Shown: in pieces, positions 10,736 through 24,077 of the stretch
Layout of the letters: each line of letters starts with the position of its first letter
How positions within the stretch are numbered: position 1 is the stretch's first letter
From: Allium sativum
Taxonomy: Eukaryota > Streptophyta > Magnoliopsida > Asparagales > Amaryllidaceae
NCBI GenBank assembly: GCA_030737875.1
Contig: CM060915.1
Coordinates: forward strand, 574,988,577 to 575,052,576
Reading direction: 5' to 3'
DNA: 64,000 nt
Position numbers and translations under genes: made by a program
The notes under the pieces: model-generated
Databases searched by the model: none
Told to the model about the DNA's origin: nothing
Seen by the model: only the letters and a program-made list of their open reading frames with translations

Positions 10736-12196
10736 TTGAATGGAATTCGATTTGGTAATAATCGAAGTGAGTTTTTGTGGAGGAAGACTGTTAATATATA
10801 TGGAATTTAAAAGGCTTTGCCGTTTTTCCATTTATATTATCGGTTGGATATGGAAGTTCATATCAATTATATATATTGATATGTATTCCGTGAAGATTCC
10901 ATTGTTAATGGAATGTGATTTTGGGTTTATCGTGAGCTGTGTTTTAAATGACATTAGTTCTTTAACCTAGTTAAAGATAAGATTAATTTCTTAACTTTGA
11001 AGATTACCATTTAACTAATGATTTCTGGAAATTAAAAATGAATTAGAGTTTTAATGAATCTTTAATTAGATTGAAAGGTGAATTTGATAACTAAAATTTT
11101 CAAATTCAAGAAATGATTGAGAATGGGGTAACACCAGTTTTACTTTAGGCGATAGTTAAATCTTTAATTAGATTTGAATGTGAAATGGTAATTGATTTTT
11201 CTGATAACACCGTGGTGTTATATATGAAGTATTACCAGTTTTGCTTCATAGGATGAATAGGTTGGGATTGGGAAATTAAACAAATGATTACTTCGGTAAG
11301 GTGCGCTAATCCCGACTAGTTTGGAAAACCTTAAAATGGTTTGAATTGATATCCAAAGGAAGATTAAAGAATAAATTTAAAAATTTATCTTTGATAAAAT
11401 TAATGGGACCCTTTCCCAAAGTATAAGAATATTTGAATAAAGGAATATTCTGGATTGGAGTGAGGCGTATGTTGTGTTTTTACAGCACTTGTTTATTATA
11501 TACGCGAGTTATTCAGAAAGACCGGGTTTATCCCATTCTGAATAACTGATACGACGATATATCGAGGATGAAGATGGTGGTCGAAGACCAGAGGTCTTCA
11601 CGTCGTTTGGATGATTACTGTTGTCTTGATTGGGCTGTACACCCAAGACGAGGTAATAAGTGGTGATCGTTCAAGACGTACTTGGAGATTGACCGAATAT
11701 GCGAGGGCCTCTCTCTTGTATTGGACATATGGGACGAGGAGTAAAGTGCCCCCGGTTTCGTTCTGACCCAGAACGAACTTTTTAATGGATGTGTGTCTGA
11801 CATCGGATTTCATTCTGTGTGATTGATAGATATCAGTTGCATAGCGTGAATTGCCTATGTGGCATGCTGAGATGCAAATGATCAAGGCTTCTGTTGAAAA
11901 GCAGAGTCTTTTGGTTGATGATCAAAGCACGGCTTTAATATATCATACTTTGTGTAGCGTTAATTCGCGAGCCTCACACGCCGGTGTGAACCAGAAACGG
12001 GAGAGGACATCAGGGAGGGCATGTGTTTCCTTCTAGCTTGGAGTGGTGCCTGTGTTTTGCACGCCCAGGCGTTTTACTTATGTGGATGATGGATAGCGAG
12101 GCGCCTCGGTTATAGCGGCACTACGGGGCCGTTGGATGATATGGTCTTTATACAGACCAAACTTACGCCCCATAGGGCGGGGAAACGCATGTTCAG

Positions 12197-13145
12197 TGTG
12201 ATGACCCCAAACTTCCGTAGAACGAAAGCAAGGATAATAATTGGAATATAACATATTTACAACAAAAACAGATCTCAAATAATATCATAACACATAAATA
12301 ATTGCAGCGGAAATAAAAATTCATCAGCATCATAATATCCAATACATCAGAGTACGAAGATACAGGATACACTTAGCAAAAAGATAGTCTGAATGAAAAG
12401 GAAATAAGTCTCAAACTCCACAACGTACATCAAATACAATGATGATATAAAGTCTCAAAAGAAGAAAAAAAAGAGAAAATAAAAAGGTCTTCGTCTTCTT
12501 GCCTCAACAAGCTCCGATCCAGAAGTGTATCCAAGCCTCAACCTGTTACTTGGTTGCCCATGTATAAAGAGGGAACCCGAGTTTGCAAAGTGAAACAAAC
12601 TACGAGTCAGTCATGGGACTGGTATGAGAAATCTTTCTTACATAACCTAACAATGTGGCTAATTACAGGACAACGCCGCTAACGCGGAACGGGTTTACTC
12701 CATTGGATTGCCAGTGCATAATTTAAACAAATTTTACTACAAAACAACGTAATGCTTTTGAAAAAAATGAAATCATTATAAGACTCAAGTCCTATCACAC
12801 AATGCAACGCAACTCGGAGGATAGAGTTTTACCTTATAATGATCAAACATGACTTGATACGTATAAAATAATATTTTAATATTATTATTAGTGTCTAATC
12901 AGTATTAAAATATTTCAATGTAAATGTATCAATCCTAGACGACATAGGTACCATATACTATGTCGCCATATATAGGTTTACAATCAAAACTGTACTGTTG
13001 TATTGGGGATTTGGTTTCCATTATGAACCAAGGCTAGGGATAGTCCTCTTCGATTTGAGACACTCTAGCAAATTCCTCAAGATTCGGACTCTGGCGAATT
13101 CTTGGATCTTCAGGGCCGGTCCACACATAACGTTAGTGGATTAAT
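12197..13145 (-). repeat. C LTR, 3' terminal piece
   Basis: Read on the minus strand it ends GGGGTCATCACA, matching the A-LTR end GGGATCGTCACA. It contains the reverse complement of A-LTR text such as GGATAATAATTGGAATATAAC and ATAGAGTTTTACCTTATAAT. It continues at 34509 after the B1 insertion. No PBS adjoins its 3' end, so it is a solo LTR or a 3' LTR inserted in A1. Confidence 0.75.
13141..13145 (+). repeat. TSD of B1, left copy
   Basis: TTAAT, exactly repeated at 34504-34508 after the end of B1. Confidence 0.85.
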
Positions 13146-14057
13146 TGTAACGTCCCGTATTTTATCGGTTTGTATTTGAATATTTAAATCAGTTTAAATA
13201 TTGAAATTGTAATATAAGTGGATTAATATATTAATTAAAACGAAGTTGAACGTATAAAAATATATATTATATATAACTGAGCCCGTGATATCGCGACAGT
13301 TCGTAATTTAACGTTCTGAACATCAACTGAGTGAACATGACCCGTTATTAGTCGGATAACTTCGAAACAAGAAACGTTGGAATCTGTTGAACTGTATTTT
13401 TCTAACAGAAGTGAAAAACTATGATTTTGTGTTATAGGTTGGGAGTTATGTCCAAATCAAATTTCATAATAGTCGCTATAGAATCGTTTATCAACCGTAA
13501 CAGTTTATTTGATATAACTAGATACTGATTGCAAATTTGGACAAGATTCTTTTAAGGCGTAGTGATAATTTAATATTTAGAATTTTACTGTAATTTTTAA
13601 TTAATTAAATATGCAGCTTTTTATTTGGAGTATTTTGCACCCTTAACCAGTATTTTGGGATTTCACAATATGAGTTAACCTACCAATATTATTATATTTT
13701 TAGAATCGTGGCACCTCGCTAGACACAACGTTATTTTTATTTTTTTCTATAGTTGTCCGTAAACAAATGAAATTTCGTTCATTAGAGACTGTAAACTTCA
13801 CTTTGAAAAACATGATATGCTAAACATATATAATTCACGCAACAAAATTCAGCACCCTTACACAAAAGTGTTCAAAGGTAAACTTGATGATACAAGTCTA
13901 GGCCTATACCATCTCGGTTCTAACATAGTTTCGGGGAGAATTTGAATATAAAGAAATTATTAAATATATTTTCTTACCCACTAAGAAATTGTACAACCCC
14001 TCATGTCAATGCACATACAACAAAAAAAAATCATATACCTAAAAGTATATATATTAT

Positions 14058-14315
14058 TTACTTTCCTTCATGGTGAAGCTTCGTACTAGTTGTCCCTTTC
14101 AAAAAGATATTAAAATCAATGCTATTATGAATTCTCACATCGCACCCATACGCTGCAGTGCCTACCCTAAAACTTATATGTCTGGGCAAATCAATATCCT
14201 GCAAAGCTAATATTGGAAGGATGTACCTCCTAGTGCTTCTGTTCCTTGCCATCCAAGGATCATATCCTACAAATAATGTCGACCTACCCATCCTCTCGTT
14301 GGGACTGAAACCCAA
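14058..14315 (-). other. unexplained 85-codon ORF inside B1, possible captured fragment
   Basis: The minus-strand ORF begins MGFSPNERMGRSTLFVGYDP, then RRYILPILALQDIDLPRHIS, then FRVGTAAYGCDVRIHN. The composition is protein-like (balanced, not low complexity), unlike the other ORFs of the LTRs, and it lies in the part of B1 that lacks an obvious counterpart in B2. I do not recognise the family. It could be a fragment of a host coding sequence picked up by this B subfamily, or chance. Confidence 0.25.
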
Positions 14316-15796
14316 ACTCAGTGATCAACGCAGTAAAAGGAAAATGGAGCAGGAAAATTCAAAGTTTTATTTCCACACCTATACACCACTAAAAATCATG
14401 ATAATAATATATGCGAGTTCGTAGAAACTCTCTCTTCCACGACGTATAAGTTTTAAGTAATTCGATATACGTTTTGCCAGTGTTCGAAATGCAACAACAA
14501 GCTAGGATTCGAGCTCATGATCAATAACGGCAATAAGATGGAAAAACAAAGGCTTTTGAAAAGGGTTCTTGGCAAACAAATGTTGGTGCAAGTTCATGAT
14601 GAAATTCGGTGGAGTGGGGTGCTGTGAAGTAATACGTTAAAAGGGAGGTCTAATAGTGAAGAACAGTGGTATGTGTAGGGGACTTTGGGTAGTATGTGAT
14701 TTTGTGCAGGGGAACGGTCTGCTCGACAGTAGCACCAAAAGGAGAGAAAGCGTAGGGGTATCCAGTGGTCGGGGCAGTAGTGTGTAGTCGAGAGGGGTTG
14801 GCTCATCTTTCCAGCGTGGGCTTAATGGAACAGGGAGGGAAGGACGTACAGTGGAGATTTAGTGCATATTGATGATGAAGCGGTGTAAGTTTTTGAAGGA
14901 AGTGGGAGCATGCTAGAGAGGATGGTAATTTAGAGGAGGATGAAGTGTGAGGTGATTCAACTACTGTTTCATGCAGGAAGTTGCATCTTTGAAAGGGGAG
15001 CAATACGCATGGATTTGTGTTGTTAACAAGGGAGGAGGATGGTCTTGGTGAGGTGGATCGATGGGATTAGGTTATGTTCTAGGAAGTGGCGGTTTTATAG
15101 GAGGGCGACTGCAAGTGTTTGCACGTAAGGCATGTTCAATATTTGAATGGACTAATAAGGGGACATGGCGCAAGAAGGATACTGGAGTGAGAGGAGTTTT
15201 AACGTGGTTAAGGGGTTGTTCATGTGGGAACGTTTTGAAATAAGAATGCTATTGTTATTTGCGTGAAAATGGGTGTTATGCTGGAGTGAAAATATGGAAT
15301 GGTAACACGCATGAAAGGGGATTAGTGGCATACTGGAGAAAGTATGATATGCCCTGATTTATACTGTGCGTGGATATAGTTTGAGTTTCCGAAAATGAAA
15401 GCGAAGTGGCCATTTGTATCTTATGTAAATACTGGGAAGGACCATAAACACAACCAACAGAAGATATGCGGAAGTGTGTTGTGTATGTGATACAAGGTGA
15501 AGCAGGTGCATGGAGTGTTCACACGTGCATGTATTGTGAGTGTACTGAAGCCAGGAATTTTGCGAGGGCGTTCAGTTCATTTGGATAGGGAATTTTTATA
15601 GGGAAGTTACCAGTTTATTTCGTTAACATTGGAGATGGAACATGAAACATGACGAGGTTTGGACGTGCTGAAGCAAAGTAGCAGCGTGAAGCGTTCGTGT
15701 CTTGAGCGAACCGGCAGATGTTTCAGCATTGAACGATGGAAGAATTAAATGCCTGATCAGATTTACTGATGCAAATCGTTATTTAACGGTTAACGC

Positions 15797-15808
15797 GCGA
15801 AGGTGAGT
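15797..15808 (+). promoter_or_regulatory. splice-donor-like site in B1
   Basis: GCGCGAAG/GTGAGTAAAATC, a near-consensus plant 5' splice site at the homologous position of the B2 LTRs. Confidence 0.5.
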
Positions 15809-16270
15809 AAAATCACTAACTATGATCTATTTTAAAATATTATAATTATATTTTAATGTGGTTTGATTGAAAGCTGTGAGATTGTCGATTAGGTAGATTA
15901 CAATTAAATTGGTTGAATATTATATCGTTGCATATGTACACATTACCGGTTGGATACTGATTCCATCGATTATAATATTCCCTAGTATGGAATCAATGAT
16001 AATTGTTTGACTAACATCTGTGGATGCGGGAACCGGTTGGAGGAATTCAACCGGATTCCTAAATATTTATATGTACTGTTTGTGCACTGTTTGAACCAGG
16101 TTGAATGGAAATTCAACGTTATGTTGATTTAATAAAGAAACGATATCGATTAAGAAAAATAGCAATAATCGACCATAAACCCATTTTTGTTAAGAAGTTG
16201 ATTGGCTGTCAGGCAAATCAACGAAGATAATTATAAAAATTATATTTTTATAATTTAAGAGAAGTTTAAA

Positions 16271-16539
16271 TTATAATAGAAATTCTATTATAAACTGGTA
16301 TTTTACAGTTCGTTTTATAAAGTAAATATAAACGATTATTTAGTTAATGAGGTATGAAGCTGTAATTATCCGACAAGTAAATAATTTGGATAATTAATAT
16401 TATTAGATTAATTGTATTAATCTAATGGTAAGAAGTAATTAAAATCAGTTAACGAATTAACTGATGTAATGAAGTTGATTAAATCAAATGTTTATTTAGA
16501 AAATGATTATTAGATTAATTTGTCTTCAATTAATCTAAT
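16271..16539 (+). repeat. series of perfect hairpins in B1
   Basis: Three perfect inverted repeats: TTATAATAGAA with its complement (16271-16293, 1-base loop), ATTAGATTAAT (16402-16426, loop TGT) and ATTAGATTAATT (16509-16539, 7-base loop). B2 has hairpins of other sequence at the corresponding place. Confidence 0.8.
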
Positions 16540-18843
16540 GAAAATAAATTAATCAAAAAATTAATAAGATTTAATTACCTTTTTAATTAGTGAAGTTTAA
16601 TAATATTGAACTAATGTAATTAGTATTATTCATTTATAATAAAGTAAACTATTTTATTTTAGCAAATGATCAAGTTAATCACTATTTGATTAAAGAAATT
16701 GGTTCTTAAATGGATTCCATTTAAGATAGTATTTTGTTTGAATTGAGATGTTTATTTGAATTAGGTATAATAATTCGAATAATAAGTAAATTTGCCACAA
16801 AGACAAAGAATGTGATCGATTTTTGATAAGAGAGTTTAAAATAGAAATGTTTAAGGAAGATGAAGTGAAGAGTTAATGACCAATGTAAATAATTATAAAT
16901 AACTGAGTTTTCAAATAAGGATATGGCGTCATAAACCAATATTTAAAATAAAGCAAGAAATACGGTTTAATTAATATTATTAGTGGCAAGGAGTTTAGAG
17001 TTACGGACTTATATATGTTCTAAGGTAAGAACGTTGTCGATCAAGGTCTGAGAGGTAAATAGAATACCCCAACTTGAACGGTTTCACTATTATCGAGGAA
17101 TGATATCTGTTTGTAACGGAAAGAGATGTCAAGATTAGTATAAAGGGAATTTGGCAGCGTATTGCAAGTCTTTGAACTATAACGATAAAATAAAGCTAAC
17201 TAGGCTTAAGCGTGACTGTTATGTCGAGATTAGTATAAAGGGGAATATTACAGCGTATGACAAGTTTTGAACTGTGGCGAAAAATTAATGCTGTTAACCA
17301 AACTTAAGCATGATTTTTATATATATAACAGCACTTCATAGGGAATGAAGAAAGTTTGATTTGAAATCCACTTAGTCTAAAGTAATAAGTAATAACGTTG
17401 GTTCAAAGAAATATGAGAATGAGTTAGAAAGAGAATTAGAAAATCGTTTCAGAAAACGATAACATCATTTCGATGTTTGGAATATGATTGGAACTAAGTC
17501 ACACTACTAGGAATTGGAACCAAAATTCGACGATGTCGAATGAATTATTTTTAGGAATTATAATCTGATAGGATAGTTAATATTTAGTTTAAACCAACGA
17601 ATTACAATGGGATATGAAATCAATATTTAGTTATAAACTAGATATTTATTCAACAAGAAGTTGACTTAGAAGTAGAATTTATAAAGTGGAATGGGAATAT
17701 AAAGTATAAAAGAGATTTCGGTAAACAAGATAATGGTATTTATTACTTGAATAATGAATTATTTAATAAAGGTGTTCAGATTTCTATAATAGAAATGATA
17801 TTCACATTTTAAAGAGAATAATGTTTTAAAGTGAACTCTTGGCAGGTTAAAATGTTTAAAATGAAATTGGAAATATTTTTCCAATATACTTAGGATATAT
17901 TATCCAAGTATAGAAGATAAAGAACGTGAAAAGAATGGAAATGTTCGAACGTTAATAACATACATTTTCTGGAACATAAGAGAATAAGAGTTTATAATAA
18001 CTGGAAATGTTTTCCAAGAAGTGTGAAAGGGCTAAAACAGGATTTGAGAAATATCTAATAAGATATGGGAATTTGAATAATAAAAATGAATGTTAAATAA
18101 AAATGGCTGTGATTGTGTGATGTTGTACATTTGAATGAATTTGTTTTTACTTCGATAGTTAAATAACCAACTATCGAAGTGTTTTGACCATCGTTGTCAA
18201 TACGGAGAGACCGGTTGGATTTATTATCCGAAAACCACTTCGCATAGGCATAAGCGCTGCGAATTAGATTATGCTGAAGACAATTGAAGACGAAGTGAAA
18301 TGCAAGGGTCGTCCTTTTCTAGAATGGTGTTTTATGTTTGTTCAGTCCCAGGACAACTTGTATGGACGAGTGTCTGACAGAGTGTACCTAACAAATCACA
18401 TATAGTTTATCTTTTAAAGGTATTACGTCTGGTGGTGGAGAAATTCGTTCCTCTTAGCTTTTTATACCCGTAATATTTTTGGAAATTGATTAGTGAATTG
18501 ATGGGTTTAACGACGTGGAATTCAAAGTGAATGGTGGCTAGATGTTCTGAGAAAATAGACGTAGCCTCTAGCCTCACAACCAGGAAATGACAAAAATCGG
18601 GCAGGCAGCATGGCTATGTGGGTCATACCCATTAAGGTGTATTGTCACCATCTAGAGGAAATTCATATTTGTTCTTCTTTCATTTTTGTATCTTCGGATA
18701 GCGATTATGTGGGCCCAACCGTAGGTGGCAATATATTCGATACACTCAAGAGAAATGAGTGGTCGGTCATGTGTGGGCCGGGTTGCAAGATGTTCTTGTT
18801 GAACCCCAGTGTATCTCCTCTAGAGTACACTGATCGGGAGGTG

Positions 18844-18848
18844 GTCCC
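18844..18848 (+). repeat. TSD of A2, left copy
   Basis: GTCCC; the right copy at 33789-33793 is GCCCC (one substitution). Joining the flanks gives GGTGGTCCCATACC, which matches the uninterrupted B2 sequence in reverse complement near 37130 and 52175. Confidence 0.8.
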
Positions 18849-19180
18849 TGTAACAACCCGGAAAATACGAGCCAATTTAAAAATTTTAAATTGGTTATTT
18901 CAAAGGAATTTGAACAATTGAAATAGAATATTTCAATAAATTAGTGAATTAGAAATAGTGAGTCAGTTTGAAAATTTGAATTCAAATTTTGACTGACTGT
19001 GCAGGGTGGAAAATATAACGGATTTTAGTGAAACCAAAATATTTAAATCTGTTTATCAATACCTTTCAAATGAATCTGAAAAATTGAAGTTTCATAACGG
19101 GAATCAAAAGTTATGGCCGAATGAATTTTCAGAAAGGTCGCTATATAGAATATATAGCCCTGGAAAATAGATATTTTGCA

Positions 19181-19447
19181 AACGACCTCGGAATTCGACG
19201 AAACCACTTCTGTTGGGTCCGGGATGTCAAACTTTTGCTAGGTTTCAAATTTCATAATTTTTGAAGCTAGTATGTGAGCGTGGAAAAAGAAAATGTGTTT
19301 GGTCAATTTCTGTTAAATTGGTTCGACCAGAAAATGGCCATTTTTCAAACGATCTCAGAATTCGACGAAACTAGTTTTGTTGGGACCGTAGCGTCAAAAC
19401 ATAGCTAGATTTATTTTTCTGGAATTTTTCGAATCAGTTTGCGGCCC
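19181..19447 (+). repeat. duplicated U3 module
   Basis: Two diverged units about 167 bp apart: AACGACCTCGGAATTCGACG at 19181 and AACGATCTCAGAATTCGACG at 19348, each followed by GAAAC..GTTGGG and a CTAG-type end. The same pair is in A1 (about 7366/7538), the A2 3' LTR, A3 (about 40146/40312), A4 (about 59858/60022) and, in minus orientation, in the B2 LTRs. Confidence 0.75.
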
Positions 19448-20050
19448 CGGCAAATTGAAATGTATGTTCAAAGTTAAAATTAAATGTTTTATACTTTAAT
19501 TTGAAAAATAACTGACTGTAACCGTCGAATTGGCCAACGAAACATATCCCATTGTGTCCGGGATTGGGGTAATTAGCTAGGGACGATAGTCGTTGGGTTT
19601 GAATTGGTGTCCGTGTGGAGAAACACTGTTTAAAAATTTATTAAAACTATGGGCCAATTAGAATTTTCCTTTCATTATTTTTAAAAATAAAAAAACTCAG
19701 AAAACCATCGTTTTTCTCTCTCGACCGTCGATCGACGTCGTTCGCCGCTTCCCCTCTAAATCACCGCCACAGGCGATTCCAGCCGCCGCCACCTGCCCCA
19801 GTCGATGCGCCTCCCTCCCGTCTTCCAATCCGACCCTACCCCGACCCCTATCGCCACCTCCATCGCCAGTATCGTCGACCATAAGTCGAACACTTTCCGC
19901 CGCCGCCACGAGCAGATCCGACCACCGAACTACCTCAAACCACCCTGCGCCGACTCCCCTTTCCTCCCTTTTCCACGTCATCACCTCTGATCATCCTATC
20001 GTGCCTCGGTTCTCGCGAAAACTGCAATCCTAGTTTTGAACCATCGTGAA

Positions 20051-20058
20051 AGGTGAGT
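20051..20058 (+). promoter_or_regulatory. splice-donor-like site ending the LTR leader
   Basis: GAAAG/GTGAGTTC, with GT at 20053-20054, is a near-perfect plant 5' splice site directly after the GC-rich leader. Paired with the acceptor at 24065 it would define an intron of about 4.0 kb containing the rest of the LTR and the PBS. The pairing is inferred. Confidence 0.5.
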
Positions 20059-21456
20059 TCTTTTGGATGTTTGAACTTTGAAAAATCATATCTTTATGGT
20101 GTGTTGATGAAATTCGATGAAACAGGAAACATCGGGACCGCAAGGAGGCTCTCTACCACATAGAAGAGACCGCAGATTTTTCTGAGTCATCTATGATTTT
20201 TAGCACTCCGAAAACCAACGTGAGAAATCTAAATTAAATGAATTTGAATGGAAAATGTCGTGTATAAATTATATAAGCGAAATATAAATTACACACGTGT
20301 TGTATACCTCATGTACATGCGTTGTGTAAGCTATATAAGCGAAGTATGAATTATACATGAATAGAATAATTGATATATGTGTTGAAGTGCAAGTGAAATA
20401 TAGAAATATATATATATATATACACTCCCCTCGCCCACAAACCACGGACGATATTTATTGTTGTGTATTGGTGTGAAATATTGGATGAAAAATGTGAATG
20501 GTTGAATAATTGTTTGTGGTTGATATTGATTGGTTATGGTTGAAAAATACCCATTGGTGATTGAAATGAATTGGAAATAATTGTGGAAATAAAAATAAAA
20601 CATGCCGCCTGCGTGCGAATTAGATGCATGAATCCCCATTGTCAAAAACCGTGAGGTTTTAAGGTAGAGCGAGGAGTCGTACTAGGGACGGTGCCGGTTT
20701 TAACTACCCTGTCGTTATGCTGCTGAAATTTTGAATAATATTCATGTGTTGAATAAATATTTTAAATGACAAAAATATCATTTTATCATATATGTGATAT
20801 GCTAAAGATATGCGAGCGTTGAAATAAATATTTGAGAGAGAAATATTATTTTTAATATGCATAGGAACTAAATAAAATAGTCATGTGTTGAAATATATTT
20901 TAGTTCGCCAAAATTATCATCTTTGAAATGTGAAGTGTTAAAAATAGCCACTTGTTCAAATAAATATGCATGAGTTGAAATATTCATTTATTAGCTAATG
21001 ATATGATTTTTGCCTACGCATGCAACATTAGAATGAATGGTATTTTTAAACCAAATTGAATCAAATATGAAGTTGAATGGAAAATGGTAAGTGATAAGAA
21101 TTGCATATATGTACATGCATATTTATTGAACAGGTTATAGCAAAGAGGCTAGAGAAGAGGAATAAAATTTTGTGCCCGACAAATAGGTACACGTTTACTG
21201 TTTTGCTTGGGTGATGATTTTATGAGCCTGTTGGCTAGCCGCTTGGCTTTTTCTTTTTCTTTTGACATGAGACGCCCGAGTGGCTATTTGGGAATTTTCC
21301 CAGCCCCTCCCGTACAAAGGAGGTTATGGCGAAATTTTCCAAAATTTAAAGGGGTTAGTGAAATATTTGAAGTGAAAACGATATAGGAATTTTTAAATGA
21401 ACTATATTTATATAAATCTATAAATACAAATAAAATTAAAACGAAACGTGGCCGTG

Positions 21457-21890
21457 CAGTTCGTGTTTTGAAACCGTGATTTCAAACGACTAGTGCGGGA
21501 AATCCGACCATTGGATTTTCTCGAAACCGCAACCGTTGGGTTCGCCTTGGAAATATCTTTCCAAGGCACCAACTTTGTGAAGATCCGACGGTTGGATTGT
21601 CTGGAATGTTTAATTCAAATCTGAAGAAAAACAGCGCCAGAAACGATTATATATATATATATACACATACAATTAAATTAAATCGAATAATGACGCTGTA
21701 GTTCGTAAATTGAAATCGTAACTTCAAACGACTAGTGTGTAAGATCCGACCGTCGGATTTTCTCGAAACTGAAACCGTTGGATTCATTTTGAAATAATCT
21801 TTCTAATGATATAAAATTTGTGAAGATCCAACGGTTAGATTTTCAGATATGTGTAAAACAAATTTAGTGAAAAACAGCGCTAGTGCATCG
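21457..21890 (+). repeat. internal duplication of about 242 bp in the A LTR
   Basis: Two related blocks start at GCAGTTCGTGTTTTGAAA (21456) and GTAGTTCGTAAATTGAAA (21698). Each continues CGACTAGTG, GATCCGAC, CGGATTTTCTCGAAAC, AACCGTTGG and GAAAAACAGCGC. The same dimer is at 31424/31666 and 62545/62797. Confidence 0.8.
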
Positions 21891-23820
21891 GCACGACCTG
21901 AAATGTCGTTCAATTAAATATGGTCGTTTTAAATAAATAAAAATGGCGATATATCGTTATGAAATATTATAGACGATATAGAGTGGAAATAAACCAATTT
22001 GTTGTGTTTGCTTGATATGTGATGGTTGAACGTATTTAACATGAAAATTATAACTAAAGAACTGAAATGTGAATGTTGAATAGTCTAACCATGTGATAAA
22101 TTGATTTGAAAATCTAAATATACGTGGGTTATTTGAAAAGGCCGAGTTCATCTCATTTCAAATAATCGATCGACGTTGAGAAGTCGAAGAGTCGAAGACG
22201 GTTGAAGACCGACGATCTTCACATTGGATGGATGGGCGCTACTGATGCTCGTGATTGGAGTAGCTACCGTGAAGGAGCTGAAGTAGTAGCCGTCCAAACA
22301 TACTGTTGATTGTACGGATATGTGAGCAATTTGGTGCCTCCGTTTTCGTTCAAACCCAGAACGGATTAGTAAATGGACTGTGTGTCTGACATTGGATTTT
22401 GTTCTATGCTGATTGATCTCTGTTAAATATATATCTGTTTGGCGGCGGAGAATTTATTCTCTTGCTTAACGCCCTTCTCTGAGACGTACGAGCTCAGAGG
22501 TTATGTATTGATAGAAATCAGTCGCATGGAGTGGATTGCCTGTGTGGCACGCCTAAGTGGCATATGATCAAGGCTTCTGTTGCAAAGCAAAGTCTTGTGG
22601 TTGATGATCAAAGCATGGTCTGTGTGACGTAGCTTTGTGTATAACGTGAATTTGCGAGCCTCACACCCCGGTATGAGTCAAAAACGGGAGAAGGACCCAA
22701 GGAGTGCACGATGTTTCTTTCTAGCTATGGTGGTGTCAGTGGCCTCCCAGCCCTGAGATTTATATCTACTTTTCACCTGTGTGGTTGTTGGAATACGAGG
22801 CGCCTCGATTATAGGTCTGTAAGGACCGGGAAACATGTGTTCAGGAATAACTAATCCTCAAAAGTAAGAGAGGACCGGCCTTGGAGGATCCAGGGATTGC
22901 TGTGTGCGGTCCAGAGGCATTTGCTAGAGTGTCTCGAACGGAGAGGAGCTTGCCCCTTGCCTCGACTCATGAAGGAATCCAATTTCCAATACGAAATATG
23001 TGGATGTGATTGTATTACTAGTATGGCGACATAGTAGATGGTAGCTATGCCGCCTACGATTGATATTTATGATTGAATTTTCTTTCGAAAACATATATGC
23101 ACTAGTTATAATATCAAACACTTTTGTTTTATAGGTATGAAGCATTTTTGGCCATTATAAGGTAAAACTCTATCCTCCGGCTTGCGTTGCATTGTGTGAT
23201 GGGACCTGAGTCTTATAATGGCTTCATTTTATAAAAAGCATTTCGATTATTTAATCATTTACTTTATTTCATGCACTAGCACTCATTGGAGTAAACCCGT
23301 TCCGAGAAAGTGGCATGGTCCTTTGATTTGCCTTATTATTGTTGTTAATAAGTTAAGTAGATTTCTCATACCAGTCTCATGACTGACTCGTAGTTTGTTT
23401 CACCTTGCAAACTCGGGTGCCCTCATTTTCACATGGGCAGCCTAGTTACAGGTATCTGGTGCACTTTTGGCTCATGGCGAGGCTTGACTACACCGTGCTG
23501 ACTTTGACTCTCTCCGCCATTATAGTTTATGTATTATGATTCCGCCATTGGCGATGTAGACTGATATTTATTTTGTGTACTCTTTATGTATGATTCCGCC
23601 TCAGGCGATGGTGACTGATTATATATTATTATGCACTAAGTTGTATCCTGCATTGTGCTCTCTGATGTGGTGATATCTATATGATTCCGCTGTCATATGT
23701 GTGTAAATTATTCTATTTTATGTTTATGCTATTATCTGTGATCTGTTAATGATGATTGATGTGTTATATTCCAATTATTATCCTTAACACTGTGTCACGG
23801 GGTTTTGGGAGCGTCACAGC

Positions 23821-23832
23821 TGGTATCAGAGC
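23821..23832 (+). other. A2 primer binding site, tRNA-Met type
   Basis: TGGTATCAGAGC two bases after the 5' LTR end; complementary to initiator tRNA-Met. Confidence 0.9.
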
Positions 23833-24046
23833 TTTAGTTAACCTTAGTTCTGGAGTCTAACACATTAAACACTTCATCAAAATAGAATCAGTAGTATTCT
23901 AAGGCGAGTAGCTCATTAGAGATAGGACTAGTAAAGTCCTAGAATGAGCCAAGCAGAATAGCAAAAACAATTTGATCAGTCCATCGTTATCTTTCCTTAA
24001 ATTTTCTGCTTAACCATGCAATAAATTATCGTTTCTGTAAGCTGAC

Positions 24047-24065
24047 TTTTTTCTTGCTTATACAG
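24047..24065 (+). promoter_or_regulatory. strong splice acceptor-like site before gag
   Basis: CTTTTTTCTTGCTTATACAG ends at 24065, a pyrimidine tract followed by CAG, 12 bases before the gag ATG at 24078. It fits the donor in the 5' LTR and would join the leader to gag. Confidence 0.5.
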
Positions 24066-24077
24066 AATTTGAAAAAA

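Larger units (their letters stand above)
6947..12196 (+). repeat. A1: giant LTR (A-family), 3' end missing
   Basis: Starts TGTAACAACCCGGAAAATC after a PPT, so it is a 3' LTR. It carries the ordered landmarks of the other A LTRs: two U3 modules with ACGAAA..TTTTGTT..GACCGTA text, a TATA/telobox promoter near 7860, a GC-rich leader, a GTGAGG donor-like site near 8291, an AT-rich repeat zone, CCGTTGGGTTCGTAT blocks, the CCTCACACGCCGGTGTGA block near 11975, and GAGGCGCCTCGG near 12098. It stops at GTTCAG, about 975 bp short of where A2's LTR ends, because C is inserted. It is the most diverged A copy and hosts most of the rest of the window. Confidence 0.75.
18849..23818 (+). repeat. A2 5' LTR
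   Basis: TGTAACAACCCGG to GGGAGCGTCACA, 4970 bp. Order of landmarks: U3 with two related modules, A-rich promoter stretch near 19680, GC-rich CCGCCG leader (19705-20040), donor-like GTGAGT at 20053, AT microsatellite near 20407, repeat zone, duplicated block 21457/21699, and a downstream half rich in conserved text (CCTCACACCCCGGTATGA, GAGGCGCCTCG). It lacks about 400 bp present in the 3' LTR. Confidence 0.9.
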
